The notes under the pieces were generated by a model, which was not told the DNA's origin, did no database searches, and worked only from the letters and a program-made list of their open reading frames with translations. From NCBI RefSeq assembly GCF_036370855.1, contig NC_088132.1, forward strand, positions 65,262,841 to 65,326,840: a DNA stretch of 64,000 bases. Reading direction: 5' to 3'. The stretch is from Dromaius novaehollandiae (taxonomy: Eukaryota > Chordata > Aves > Casuariiformes > Dromaiidae). Both the position numbers and the translations under genes were made by a program. Below, piece by piece: positions 13,301 to 25,600 of this stretch (position 1 is its first letter; every line of letters begins with the position of its first letter).

Positions 13301-15399
13301 ACTCATTACATTACCTTAAAGAGTAAGGCAAGGAAACATCTGTAACACTAGAGGAAAATGTTATAGCTGTTTCGTACTGCATTTACATGGTATGCATGCA
13401 GTTCATGCTCTCAACAACTGAGAAAAGCACACTTTGTTTCTCACTTTGGGTTCAAATTCCTAAAAGGTTTATAACAAGCCACCATCTGTCTGCCATTTAG
13501 TGCACTAAATGAAATAAGGATGATAATCTGAACTGTGTGTCCGTAGAACAGGTGTCCAAATCATAAGAAATTACCAGAATAACTGGTAAAGAGGCCAGAA
13601 TCTCTGGGGGATATGCAGTCTAAGTAGCCCTTCCATAATGAATGAAGTTAATTTAATTTTTTAGGCCATTAAACTGTGGAAGGCTTCTGTTTGATTTCTT
13701 TTTTTTTTTGCAAACAAAAATGTCTTGAGAGTCCCTAAAGTATTGCCATATTTCTAATATTAGCCTCACATGATGGATTCTGTGTGCCTGTCCTGAAATT
13801 CTTACTCTGGAAGGGAAATAAATGCATTTGTCAAATAAAAGGAGGCAAAATATAAATAAAGACAAGCTGATATCTTTTTAAAAACTGCCATTTTTAATTG
13901 TGATAGTTAAACCATTAAGGTGAAAACAATGCAAACTATTCAATAGGTGAAATAGTAACAGTGGAATTACACTGACAGGCTATCGCCTAAAGGTAAAAGA
14001 GGACAAGCCTTTCCCAGAATAAAAATGTGCAGTATCTTAGTGAGCATGATATACCAGCAAAATAAATAAAATCAGCTTTTGAGAAAATCTTTTAGCATTA
14101 AAATCCCAAATTAACAACAAAAATTATTTTTAGCAAGAACAGATTGGTAGTGGGTTTTTCTACTTGTTTCTCTGAGTGAAATTTAAAATAGATTCAATAA
14201 TTCGATAGTTTTCTGCCATTTGAAGTAGTAGATGTTAACCCCATCCCCACAGAAACCCATTTCAGTTTAATTAGAAAGATAAGGGACTCCAAATGGGGTG
14301 TTTCTCAACACACTGGGACACCTCAATTACACTGGTAATGGCAAGAACTGTGTATTTTAATGTACATATTCAAAGCAGAATATTTTATACATTTGGGGCT
14401 TATAGCAGATGTAAGAACCTTGAGTTTATTAATAACCTGAAAATATTTTGAATGTGACCTTTAGCTTTCAAATGTTAGAGGCAGACTGGATTTCCTCCCT
14501 CAGCATCACAGTGAATAATGCCTGCGTACTTGTGCTTACTTCTGTCTGCGATCTCTCAGCTGTGAAACCTTCCCTTTCCATTACCCAGAAATCAGTGAAG
14601 GTCACCTGCCTTCACAGGAATGTGTGAGCTTCTATCACGTTCGTGCTTACCTGCATCCTTTCCGAACAGAAAGGAAGTATCACATCCTATCAGCTGAGGG
14701 AGCCGAGGACTCCAGCCGTCAGTGTGACAGTATGCAGGAGCGGAAGGGGAGCAACTCAAATTTAGTTTATACATGAACTCTCACATACCAGTTCAAAATA
14801 AAACCCAGCTATTCTGACAAGTTTAGCATCATGTGCAAAATGCGTAGATCCATGGATCCTCCGCAAGTGCTTGTTCTAAAATGGAGGAAATAGATAATAA
14901 GATGCAGTTAAATATGGAGATGAAGATTTTAGAAATCCTGCCTTCTAATCCTAACTGGCACTGATTTACTCCATATCTTTGGGTGAAGTGCTCTAGTGAG
15001 GGGACCATTTCCACACATCCTCAGGGCCCACAGTTCCTACTGTGGAAACTCCACGGGAGTTCTGTTCCTTCTTGCAACCTGACCTAAAAATGCAAATATC
15101 AAAAACCAATGGCTAAATATGCCTTATTTTTTTTCCCCCAAATTTCTTAACTCTGAGAGAGAATACTCTTCCTCTTCACAGAACTGCCACAAAGCTTTAT
15201 ATATGAAAAATTTCAAAATACTAGAATTCAGTGTTTTGAATAATGCAACGGTGTTGAGCCACATGCTATCTTGGGAAACGGGGACATCATGGGAAATGAA
15301 TTGCTGCTAATAGAGGAATACATAAGTGAGAATAAAATCTGGTCTGAAAGCAAAGGTGGCTGTAGGAGATTTAGCACCAGGCTGGGATGCAAAGGCAGG
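7352..15399. other. Unique DNA, no gene seen
   Basis: The longest frames (143 codons at 10,095-10,526, 136 on the minus strand at 9,336-8,926, 122 on the minus strand at 11,030-10,662) have no recognisable domain, no partner exons and no bias. A 12-bp palindrome, GATCCATGGATC, lies at 14,847-14,858. No repeats were recognised. Confidence 0.55.
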
Positions 15400-15700
15400 G
15401 GTACAGGCTCAGCGGCACCGCATTCGCAGAGCCATCCTCACCACCTCGCGTGCGAACCGCCCTGCCGGCAGCGCCCAGCGCCCCACTGCCTGCAGCGGGA
15501 CCCCGCCGCACTTGCCACCGCGGAGGGGTGGAAGGACCCCCCGTACCACCAACGCTCGGTGTGGCCCCACATCTGCTCCCGCCTCTTTCCAGCCCTCTCC
15601 TCACCCTGTTCATCCCAGGCAAAGCGCACAGCTCGCTCGCCCTTCCCTCGCCTCGGCTCGCTCCGCAGAGCCCGCGCCTGGGCTAGTAACTCCCTCTAAC
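15400..15700. promoter_or_regulatory. CpG-rich island
   Basis: About 300 bases with roughly 30 CpG dinucleotides counted by eye and high GC, in an otherwise AT-rich and CpG-poor region. Overlapping long frames on both strands here (up to 142 codons) follow from GC richness and share no recognisable protein motif. CpG islands commonly mark promoters in birds, but no TATA box, initiator or exon boundary can be assigned and transcript direction is unknown. Confidence 0.5.
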
Positions 15701-16981
15701 TGAATCTAACCAAATCTGCCGCGTACCCATAACTTCTGCTTCCACTAGTGACGTTTTCTTTATCGAAGTGCTTGATGTAGTCACACAGGCAGTTCATTGT
15801 TCAGGGTTTTCTATGTCACGAGAGAATCCTTGAATACAGGATTAACACCCTTCATGGGCATTTTAAATTCTGTTAAAACTTGAATAACGACAGCAACCGG
15901 AGCAGGAAGACACGTGTCCAATCTGTCCTGGCACTTCTCCGCAATGCCTCCTTATTTGCAATAAACCTGCTCGCTGTTCACAGGATACAACCACACTATA
16001 AGCTCAAAATGTTTCTTTTCAATTTATTTGTGGAAGATGCTATTTTATTTCATGCACTGACAAGCATTTTGTCTGATTGTCACAGAGCCTTTTCAAGAAA
16101 AAAAAAAGCAGTTGGTGTCTGTGTGAAAAACACTTGCATGACCTAGTCTGCAATGCATCTAGTATGGACGGTGACTAACATTCACGCTTTTTTTTCTTCG
16201 TAACTCCGTTGTGTCAACATTTCCTGGTGGCAGGAGTCATGGGTTTCTCTTTCACTGGAACGTGCAGGGTTGCACCATGTGACCCCTTGCTGTGCAGTCT
16301 GGAGGTATGAGGTTACAGGCTGTTCCAATTTACAGCTGAAATCCGCTGTTCCTGATTCCCTTCATTCATCACCCCAACGGTCTTTTGTTTTCCTTTTTGC
16401 TCCATAGGCAGCTCTTCTTCTCTTTTCTTGTTTTTGCATGGTCTGATGTATGGTTAAAGAATGAAAGGAAAACACGGAGGGCAAAAAAGGGAGAGAGGAA
16501 AGACCAGGAAAAGAACATTGCCCAACTGCTTAAATAACAAGGCACTTTCAAAGTGCCTAAGAAAGAAGGTAGTCCTTCCCTATTAATTTTTTAAATTTAT
16601 TTATTTCTGTAGGAACCCTGCTGATTGACGTGAATGAGGCAATGGCTGAAGAAGACTGTCTACTTCCCATTCCCTTTTTTGTGAACTTGCACCCCTTGCT
16701 GGGTTCTGATACAACATAGATTGTTAAAAGTGTTTGGCACAACTGTGTCTGAAGAGCTGCAGAGCAAACTTTGGAAAAGCAACAACCATGTAACCAATAT
16801 TTGTAAGAATGTTTCATGCCATGTATGCAGTCTGGTCATAAAGAAATGAAGAACAAAACTCCTATTGACTTCATTGGAAATGGGATCAAGCTGCTGTTGA
16901 CGGCATTTGTTCTGTCTTCCCATCCAGGAAAAGAGCGCTTTACATTTTATTCCAAAGTCACTAGAACTTGTCAGCACTCCA

Positions 16982-17000
16982 TTTTTTTTTTTTTTTTTCC
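16982..17000. repeat. Poly(T) tract
   Basis: Seventeen T residues followed by CC, in unique sequence. Confidence 0.95.
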
Positions 17001-19249
17001 AAGGGCAAGTTCCGTTTTCCTGTGCGGGCTGCCAGGAGAGCCGTATCTGCTGGCTCCCACGTCACACTTTGGCGCTTACCAGTTCCATCACCCTGGTGGA
17101 AAGGGCTGGTGGCGAGAGATGGTCTTGCACGTCACTTGTGTCACCTTGAGAAGGAAGACTGAAAAGTTGGCTTTGGCCCAGTGTTAACTCAGGAGTCTGT
17201 GCAGACAGCGAGGCGCTGTGAACTGTGAATCCTCTGGAGGAGATACAGGGGCCATAGCATCATTTGTAGCCGCCTGCTATTGTTATCAAAAAATCTGAAG
17301 ATCACAATTATGGAAATCATTAAGGGATGGGCTAGACACAGCGGTTACATCTATACTGGTAAACTGTACATGATAGAGATCTTTTTCTGCCTCTGAGGAG
17401 AATGCATATCTATCTATTAACCCCTCTCACCCTCCCAAACAGACTGGCCACAACCAGACTGCTTGTGCGGGAAAGGTCCCTAGGAAATAACCACATCCAG
17501 GAAATGCTGGGAGTGGGTTACTCGGTTTGGGCCAAAACCTTGCAGAGAACGGATCTAACTATCTAACAGCACAGGTGATAAAATGCCGGTGCCCGGGAAC
17601 ATCCTGCGACACTACTGAATACATTAGTCCTGGCCTAGCTAGCGCGACCTGTATGCTTTCCCCTGACCCCAGTAAAAAACTAACCCTCAATACAGAGCAG
17701 GTAAAACATAACACAGGACCACTTCAGATAACTTTTCCAGCAATGCCCGAGTGTCTTGTTTAAGTACGTACACTCCAAAACACTTTAGCCTCTTTGGAAA
17801 AAGACATTTTTCCTTGTGCGTTGGGAGACTGCACTGGAAGAGATTACAGCACGAAAACAGCAGTGCCCTGTGGCCAGAGGCTGTATATTCCCCTGCTCCA
17901 TTACTGTCATGTCACAGGAAACAATAGCCCCGTCTGCTGCTGCTGTACGCAGTCCCGAGGGAAATTTCCTCATATACAATCAGGCTGGGATTCTGTTTAT
18001 TGTCAAAAAAAAAAGAGAAATGACTTTGCCCCCATTAGGAAAAGACACTGACAAAATGCTTAAACTGAGCTGCATATGATAGAGGAGGAGAGTACATAAT
18101 CTCAGTGGCACATATAGTTTATTATTAGCTTACTTCAGTGTGTTTTGATAGCTGGCCTTTCAAAAATACTGGCAAATATTGTTCCCATATACTGTTTAGC
18201 TGCCCTTCAGAAGATATTAAACTAAATGCTTATTTCTCACATTTAATTCTTCTGCAAGACAGGATGAGAATGGCCGGTGCATTTTTTGTCGTTGTAAGTC
18301 TAATCATTTAGGTAGGCTGTAAAGGACATTCAGGGTGAAGGAAGTGGATAAACAAGTGATCAGAGTGATTTTCACGACCTGAGGATCAAGGAAGACAAGA
18401 AGTGACTTATGCCCTTCTGCTCACAACAAGTACAATGTCTAAGGAAACCGAGTCCTGTGAAACTATTCATTTTTATGGCAGAAAAAGGAGAAACAGCTGA
18501 TTAGCTGATTCACTGAAAATAAACAGGAATTTGAGATTATGACCACAGACATTCAGCATCTGATCCAAATTGCTGAATAAGTTTGACAATATTCCTTTGC
18601 TAGCAAACAGGAACTGCTTATTTATCTAATGGTTTTGCTCTGACATATTTTTAAATAAAGTATCGTAATACTAGAGGTTAGATGGTGTCCTGACAAAATA
18701 AAGGCCTGATCCTACCCTCTGCCACACATCACAAACGCTGCTGAGACTGTCCACACTAAATTCGGCTGCTTAGCAAGGTGCTCATTAACCTACAGGGCAG
18801 ACCCGTAAATACTTTTCCCTGGGTAATTCTGCTCTAGTAGAAGAAAACAGAGATGGTGTGAGGTCCTGAAGGGATGGAGAAAGGTTGATCTTGTAGCTTC
18901 ACACAGCTGAACTTAATGACCAAGTACATCTGTGGTATGATCTAGCAGTTCTGGTGATACAAATGAGGACCTACATATAAAAATGAAGAACATTCATGCA
19001 CTTCCTAGGGAATTCAGATTGCTTCACTTCAGTAGAAAGACCCTGATTTATATATATGCAGTTCCTGAGCCTGTACTGGCCTATTCTGCCCGTAACTAGG
19101 GTCAGAAGTTTAAAAGTACAACTTCAATATTCAGAACTAATGCTGCAAATGATCACACCATTCTACAGTGATCATGATTTTAGAAGAGATATATTGGCAG
19201 CCTGGCACAGGGGTTTCAATGATTTAAAATTATTTAATGGTGCTGGATT

Positions 19250-19312
19250 AATTATTCATTGTGAATAATTCATCTGGCCAATGTGGGAATTACTGTACAA
19301 ATAAATTATTCA
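19250..19312. promoter_or_regulatory. Cluster of three AATTATTCA motifs
   Basis: AATTATTCA occurs at 19,250-19,258, as its exact reverse complement at 19,262-19,270 (3-base spacer, a perfect 9/3/9 palindrome), and again at 19,304-19,312. The motif resembles POU or homeodomain half sites. The surrounding AT-rich stretch to about 19,370 has the look of a conserved non-coding element, which I cannot confirm without alignment. Confidence 0.3.
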
Positions 19313-21999
19313 TGATTTTTTTTAATTAAAATTCTTATTCACCCTGCTTTCACTTTTAGCAAGGCTCAGATTTTGGCCCTGAATATTTGCTATGTCAAAG
19401 AGTATAAAAAAGATCTTTTACATTACACTGGCTGCCTAAATTAGTTTTTTTCCCTTGTTCTATTTATTGTATTTTGCAGTAGTGTGAACAAAAATAACCG
19501 TGAGTTCCAGACTGAAAGAAAGAAGTGAGAGAGCAGGAAAGTTCCTTGTCCAGACGTTAGGTCATGAATGTTTGCACTGTTTTATGCATTAACAGCTAAA
19601 ACAGAGGGAAGGAATCAATTTCCGTATGCAGTTGCCTATATTGAGCAAAGTTTAACAAACCACAGCGTAGCCCTTCCTGCTTCTCCCCAGTTGCTTTAGT
19701 ATTGAACTAATCGGTAAGCCAGTTCCTCAGTCCCTTTTAAGAAGCACAGGGGTTGCTTTTGGAGAAAGACCAGCACTTCATAAGTTTTCACACCGTTCTA
19801 GCTGAGGTGACACAACCTGACCCTCTGATGTCTTGATTTGCAGAGCTCCCCAGGCTCTTCCAGGCACGCAGCTCATGTAGAGGGAATTCAAGCCTGCTGG
19901 TAGCTGGATTGCTTTTTTGTTGCTGCTTGTGAATCTCACAGAAATAGTCCACTGATTGGAAGTCAAAAACAGTAAACAGGGAAACAGTATTGAAAAATGC
20001 TTTAAAGCAAATACTGGTCATTTCATCCGCAGGATACAATGTCTGAATTGCTTAGAATGAGGAAGAAAGCTCTTGCCATGACACTTATTGCCTGTCACTA
20101 ATAACACAAAGGTGCTAATCCAGGAAGACTGAAACATTTATATACTGAATGATACTGGGACAAGCTATTTATCTTCCCTGAGATTCAAAAAATAACCAAC
20201 CTGTAATGATGATCCCTCTAGAACGCCACCGTAAACCGTATACTGGATCACTACATTAAGATGTCAGGTCATGATCTGTGTATCAAAAAGAAAAGTATTT
20301 TCAGCTGTTGCTGGGCAGTCCCAAATCCTAGATGCATCTGTGCCCTCCTGGGACCATTTTCATTACAGGCCAATAATCTGATTAATCCATTATCTGCACT
20401 TAGCCTTTATCAAGACAAAGTGACATATCGATTTTCAAGCATTAGACAAATTGACAAAACAGAGAGTGCCATTTGAACATACATATGTCTAGAAGTAACT
20501 TGTACACTCGAGATTCATGAAGCCTTTCTTAGTCCAGACCTGTTTCTTTATGAGTAAATAGACTCATTCATAGAGAGTTGTGTGATACACAGCAGAGACA
20601 TAGCATGTTTTACAAAGTTCTCACTTATGTGAGAGTTATAAGATACTTGGGTGTGTAGTTCCCATGGATAAGACAAAAAAATCTGTCCATTTCTTCCATG
20701 TTAACATCGATCTACTAAGATGCCCAGTTCTATACAGAGTGCACATATGACATATGTACCTATAGAGTGGAATAATTCCAGAAGACCATTGAAAAAGCAA
20801 CTTAAGAATGTAGAAATATAAGAAGCACCATTTGGGTGTGCAAAAGTCCATCTACTCCATTATTCTGTCCTCAGCAGTGGCCAGTATGCTTACCAAAGTG
20901 TAAAGCAATAGAGCAAGCATATCCGTATGGTCCTAGTATCCACCAGTTTGTGGATTTTCAGAGTCAAAGGAGTGTTTTTGTATTTAATAGCCCTTGGTGG
21001 ATTTCTCTTCCATGATTTTATTTAGTCACAGCTTAAACATATGTTTTTGCATGCATTACATCTTATGGTGAGCAGCTCTACAACTTAACTGTATTTTGTC
21101 CAGGTATTGGAAAAAAAACCAGTCAAATCCTATCCAACAAGATAGAATGGGCAAGAGAATGAAGACATCATGATTTACAAAACCCATAAATTCCAGCTGG
21201 TTGTTTCTTGAGGAGTGCTTGTAGAAGAAACTATGCTTGCTGATAGAGATGCCTTGCAGGCTAATCCCACTTGCCTGACTTACTTTGCAAAACAAACCCA
21301 AAATGCAGGATCTGTAGAGGATGCCACACTCATTTGCTAAGCTCTTGTTAAAATTGGCAGAAACTTGCACCTCTGTCCTTTTTCAACTGAACTTGAGTAT
21401 TAAGCTCAGCTTCAATGACACCACTGTTTAGCACAGGACCATTGCCAGCAATAAACTCAGAGCAAGAATGGTAACTGAAATATTTATTCACAAGCACAAT
21501 TTTGGGTTACACATGGTCTCTCTCTGCACATGCATTTTCCAGTTGCTGTACTTAGTGAAATGACTTCAGTTTCCTACTTGGTGTTATTTCTATTTCAGTC
21601 GCTTGGCTCTTACACTCCTGCAGTCCAGCTGCCAAGGGGCAAAGACCAGCTCCAAATCTGGGAGACAGATGTGCACTTGTCAGACTGATCAATGAGCAAG
21701 GTGGAGGACAGAGCAACCGTCTTGTACTGTTGCTTACAAAACTGTGATTTATTGTATCACCTCCCAAAGATAAATGAGGTCTTGAGTCAAAGTGAATCTT
21801 CTAACCGAATTATGCAGCTTCCCAGAGGGAGATGGCCTTAAAAGCCCAGGCCGAGCAAAGACGACAGTAATCTGAAAGCAGCTCTGGTTCGTGTTGCACA
21901 TTAACGTGGGCATCTTCCTGGTTTTTGCTCTGTTTATGACCCTGTGAACCCAGGGTCTGCTATTCTTTACGTAGTAAGATAAACATTTATTTCTACTTC

Positions 22000-22345
22000 C
22001 GGCGCCAAGCAGCTCAGGTAGGGAGCCCGCCTGCTGGAACGACGCTGTCCTACGGCCGCTCTTGGGCCGTAGCAGCTCCCAGGCAGTTCGAGTTCGCCTC
22101 CACCCAGGTGCAGGCAAACGCCCGGCCGAGGGGCAGCTGGGGAGCTGTGTCCCCAGCAACGGGAGGGAGCCGGCCCTGCGTGGCGGCGGGCTGGGGGTGC
22201 TGGGAGGCCGGCACCACCTGGGGCGGCTTGGGCTGGAGCCAGCGCTCCCAGCAGTCGTTGTCCCTGCCAGGGGTTCCCACCTGCGAACCCCTCCGGGAGA
22301 GCCCTCCCCCTGCGTGTGCACTGCCCTCCGCTGCCTCTGACTCTG
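22000..22345. promoter_or_regulatory. CpG-rich island with 8-bp inverted repeat
   Basis: GC-rich with frequent CpG (about 25 by eye). It contains the perfect inverted repeat CTACGGCC, 7-base loop, GGCCGTAG at 22,050-22,072. The 190-codon minus-strand frame crossing it (22,321-21,749) is proline, serine and arginine rich at its start, runs into AT-rich unique DNA and shows no domain. I treat it as a composition artefact. A promoter or enhancer role is inference only. Confidence 0.45.
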
Positions 22346-22614
22346 CGGCTCTCAGCCGTGTGGGAAACCTTGGGATGCAGCTTGTAGGGTCAGGGCAGTC
22401 GGCCGCCTGGGCAGCTGTTGCAGGTGCTCATACTCTCTTTAGCTGCTTGGCAAACATTGCGGACCGGTCTTACAAAGAAATCTGTGCTGGCAAACCTGTA
22501 TGGCCATCTTGCTCCGGGAGAGTAGAGGTGCCTGTGTGCCGCTGGCTTCGGGAACTGGGACACAGCTTGGGATCCTGTGCGAGGTGAAGGAGGACAGTGG
22601 TTGTTCCTGTCTCC

Positions 22615-22655
22615 CTGTGAGGAAACTGAGGCAGGGAACTTGAGGGCAGGTCATT
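22615..22655 (-). mobile_element. Possible MIR SINE scrap
   Basis: GTGAGGAAACTGAGGCAGGG followed by AACTTGAGGGCAGGTCA resembles the reverse complement of the MIR core, which contains TGAGGAAACTGAGGC and then AACTTGCCCAAGGTCA. Only about 40 bases match, so chance similarity cannot be excluded. MIR-type relics do occur in bird genomes. No tRNA-related head is visible. Confidence 0.35.
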
Positions 22656-25600
22656 CCCAGGGACCAGACCACCGTTCTTGACAATTGCTCCAGAGGTTTC
22701 CCATCCAGAATGCTAATTAAAAGCTGAAACATTGCACTACTCTACCCAAGCTGTTTCGTTGTCGTCTTAAAATACATTTCTTCTGGTTATGCTGAACATC
22801 TTGTGAGCTGCTTAAATACTGGCTAAATAGCGCATCAGCCTTTAAAAAGCTTCAGACATGTTCAAATCATTCACAAGATCTCTGAAGCAAAGTTTCTGTA
22901 AAGAGGAGACTTGGCAGATATATCAAACACATTTTATAAATATTCATCCCAGTTGTATAGGTGCGTGCTCAGATCCAAGCTTTGAGGAAAGGGAATGAAT
23001 GACTTTTTAAAAGCACTGGATAACACCTGAGAAGGGTTTATTTCATAGTGCTGTGTTTGAAAACATGCCAATTCTCTTTCAGTCTAGCTGGATGATATTA
23101 AGACATACCATATAGATTAAAATACTACAGAAGGTTCAGCTTAAACCAATAAAGAGCAGAAAATTAAACACTTGAACTTTGTCTTTAAACCATTCATTAA
23201 AACAATACCTGCCAACAATGCCCGCTCCATTCGATGTCGTGCGTGTGAGAGGCCAGCTCTGGAGTCTGACGTTTTAGATATACTGAAAGAAGGAACGAAG
23301 AATGATCCATGGCAGGAGGCTACTTCGGACACTTTTAACAACATAACTGAGCCCTTTTCTGGAGCAATCATTTCACAGACTGCTTTTTGTATCTGTTCAG
23401 TACTGATCTGGGTCTAAAGGTGATGGCTTTGGCAGTGGTTGTAGCAGAATACATTCAATCCTTTTGGGGATTTGGTTCAAGCCACAGAGAACTGGAAAGC
23501 AAAAAGACATCCACTTTCACTCCTTGACGCTATCCTGCACTCAGAGGTTTCCTGGGATGGAGTTAAACCACCAGGTACTGAAATTTTCCAGTTGTAACCC
23601 CAATTACAGACCAGCAATTCTCCATCACCGCAAATCCATGAATACTGGATGGCACTTGAAATCCTGTCTAGTTCATGACCCGTCTCCTAATGGGATCCAG
23701 TTCCTTAAATCAGCCAGTCCCTTTGTTTCAGTCTTTTTCAAAAACCTTTTCTACAGACCTTCACATTTTTAAGAGGGGGTATAGACCCCTTAGAGATTTC
23801 ATATATATGTAGATGGATATATAACTTATATGTACCTGTTTAGCTCAGTCATCATTTTAGGACCCCTTAAAAATCACATACATTCTCACACACACATGCA
23901 CACTCAAGGACCCACAGACCACTGGTTGAAAACCGTTTCTTTTTTAATGCAAAATAAAGAGCGCTCCTGTGTCTCTAGCAATGCGCAGTCATAAACAGTG
24001 GATTAAGGACGATCCTTCTTTTCAGGCTTGCCTTGCTTTGGATTGTTGATTGCTGAATCCTAAGGATATCTGAGCATAACTTTAGCTTACTCTCCTTTAT
24101 GAAAGAAGCTAAGAATCCTGCCAGCATCTTGGGTAGTCTAAAGCTCCTTTCGGTGTAACACCATGTCACCGGACCTATCGACATCCAGCTGCGTTTTAGG
24201 TATTTCTACACAGGCCACTGTAAGGCATATAGTAGCTGCAAATAAAAGAAAAAAACAAACCCCCAAAACTTGGAGATTAGGTTGTGGATGTAATAACAAT
24301 ACAACATATTCAAGCTTTAGTATACTGACATTTAGGGATCAATCGTATCTTAAGGGCACCCTGTAATGCTACTGAGTGAATCCTTATCTGCTGCAAGTGA
24401 CCATTGTGTCTCCATCTGTGCTTAGAGAGGACTCTAAACCCCACTAAACTCACTGGAGATTTGACTAGTGACAGAACAGTGTTGGATCAGGCCCTCAGTT
24501 CTCAATAAAACCAAAGAAAAGAAAATAAACAAGTAAAAAATTAAAAAGCTTGCTAAATTCAAATTGTAGTGGAAAAATACTTTCTCCATACTCCCTCGTA
24601 TGGGGGGAGTTACTGTTTCAGCCTGTATATTTATGTTTACTTCCCCATTCTCTTCCTGCATTTCAGCTACCTCCATGTAGTTACAAGGTGCCGTGACCGC
24701 AGGGGATTAGAAAGCACAACGGAAAAGACATCTGCAGTTTTTCATCAGTTTTTATAGATAGTGATATCCTTTTGACTAGTCTCCTTTAATAATCTTGATA
24801 AAACTTTACATTCCTCCTCTTTCAGAAAGGTTATCCTTCCCAATAAAGCAATACATTTTACTGGAAGATACACACACTGCTGTAGTTTATAGGTATTGAA
24901 TCCTGCTGGACTTGGTTGAAATAAAAAGTACACTGTTGCTTGCTATGCAAAATGGACTACATATGTTTTCTCAGTTACAGTACCAGGGTATGCAGGAGCA
25001 GTACTATTAGCCATACACTATAAAGAAGATTTGCACACTTTAGTTCAAACACAGCGGGTATGCCTGTATAGCAATTATTATAAAATCTGTGGGATTTAAC
25101 AGAAAGGTGTGTCCTTTTGGAGAGCCAAGGAGGAAAAAGGCGAGAGAAACTACATCAGGGCAACCTAAGCATTCCTAGTGGGAATGATTTCCTATTCTAG
25201 GGTAAAAAAAATGTGGTAACTGGTGGCAAATGTTGCAGTTGTCCTAACTAGATGAGGGCACTGTTCATGAGGCTGAAACTGCTTTGGTTTCTAGACATTT
25301 TTGATGAATCACATTCACATCACAATATCCAAATAGCTATTAGAGTTTTCTAGGGAGACAACAGGCTCCCTACATGTGGAGGAAAGCAAGGAAGACATAG
25401 GCATATATAGGAAATGGATAGAGAAAGCAAGAAAGAGGAAGGAAAAGGCAGCTAAAATAAGCACAGGAGTGAACAGGGAGGAAATCCTATGAAGCAGTGA
25501 ATAGATAACATAATGCCTCAAGAGAAAACAGGAAGAATAATACCAGGAGCAAAATGGCAGGAAAAAATGTTAAACTCCAAAAAGCAGTGGAAAAAGGTCA

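Larger units (their letters stand above)
15701..21999. other. Unique AT-rich DNA, possible regulatory content
   Basis: No gene seen. Items noted are the near-perfect palindrome at 16,540-16,558, the poly(T) at 16,982, the AATTATTCA cluster at 19,250, and AT-rich low-CpG stretches at 18,480-18,660 and 20,370-20,460 that resemble conserved non-coding elements in style. Confidence 0.5.

Noticed and set aside
21749..22321. 190-codon minus-strand frame as a gene
   Set aside because: Open because of the CpG island in its first half. The second half is ordinary unique DNA and no motif is recognisable.
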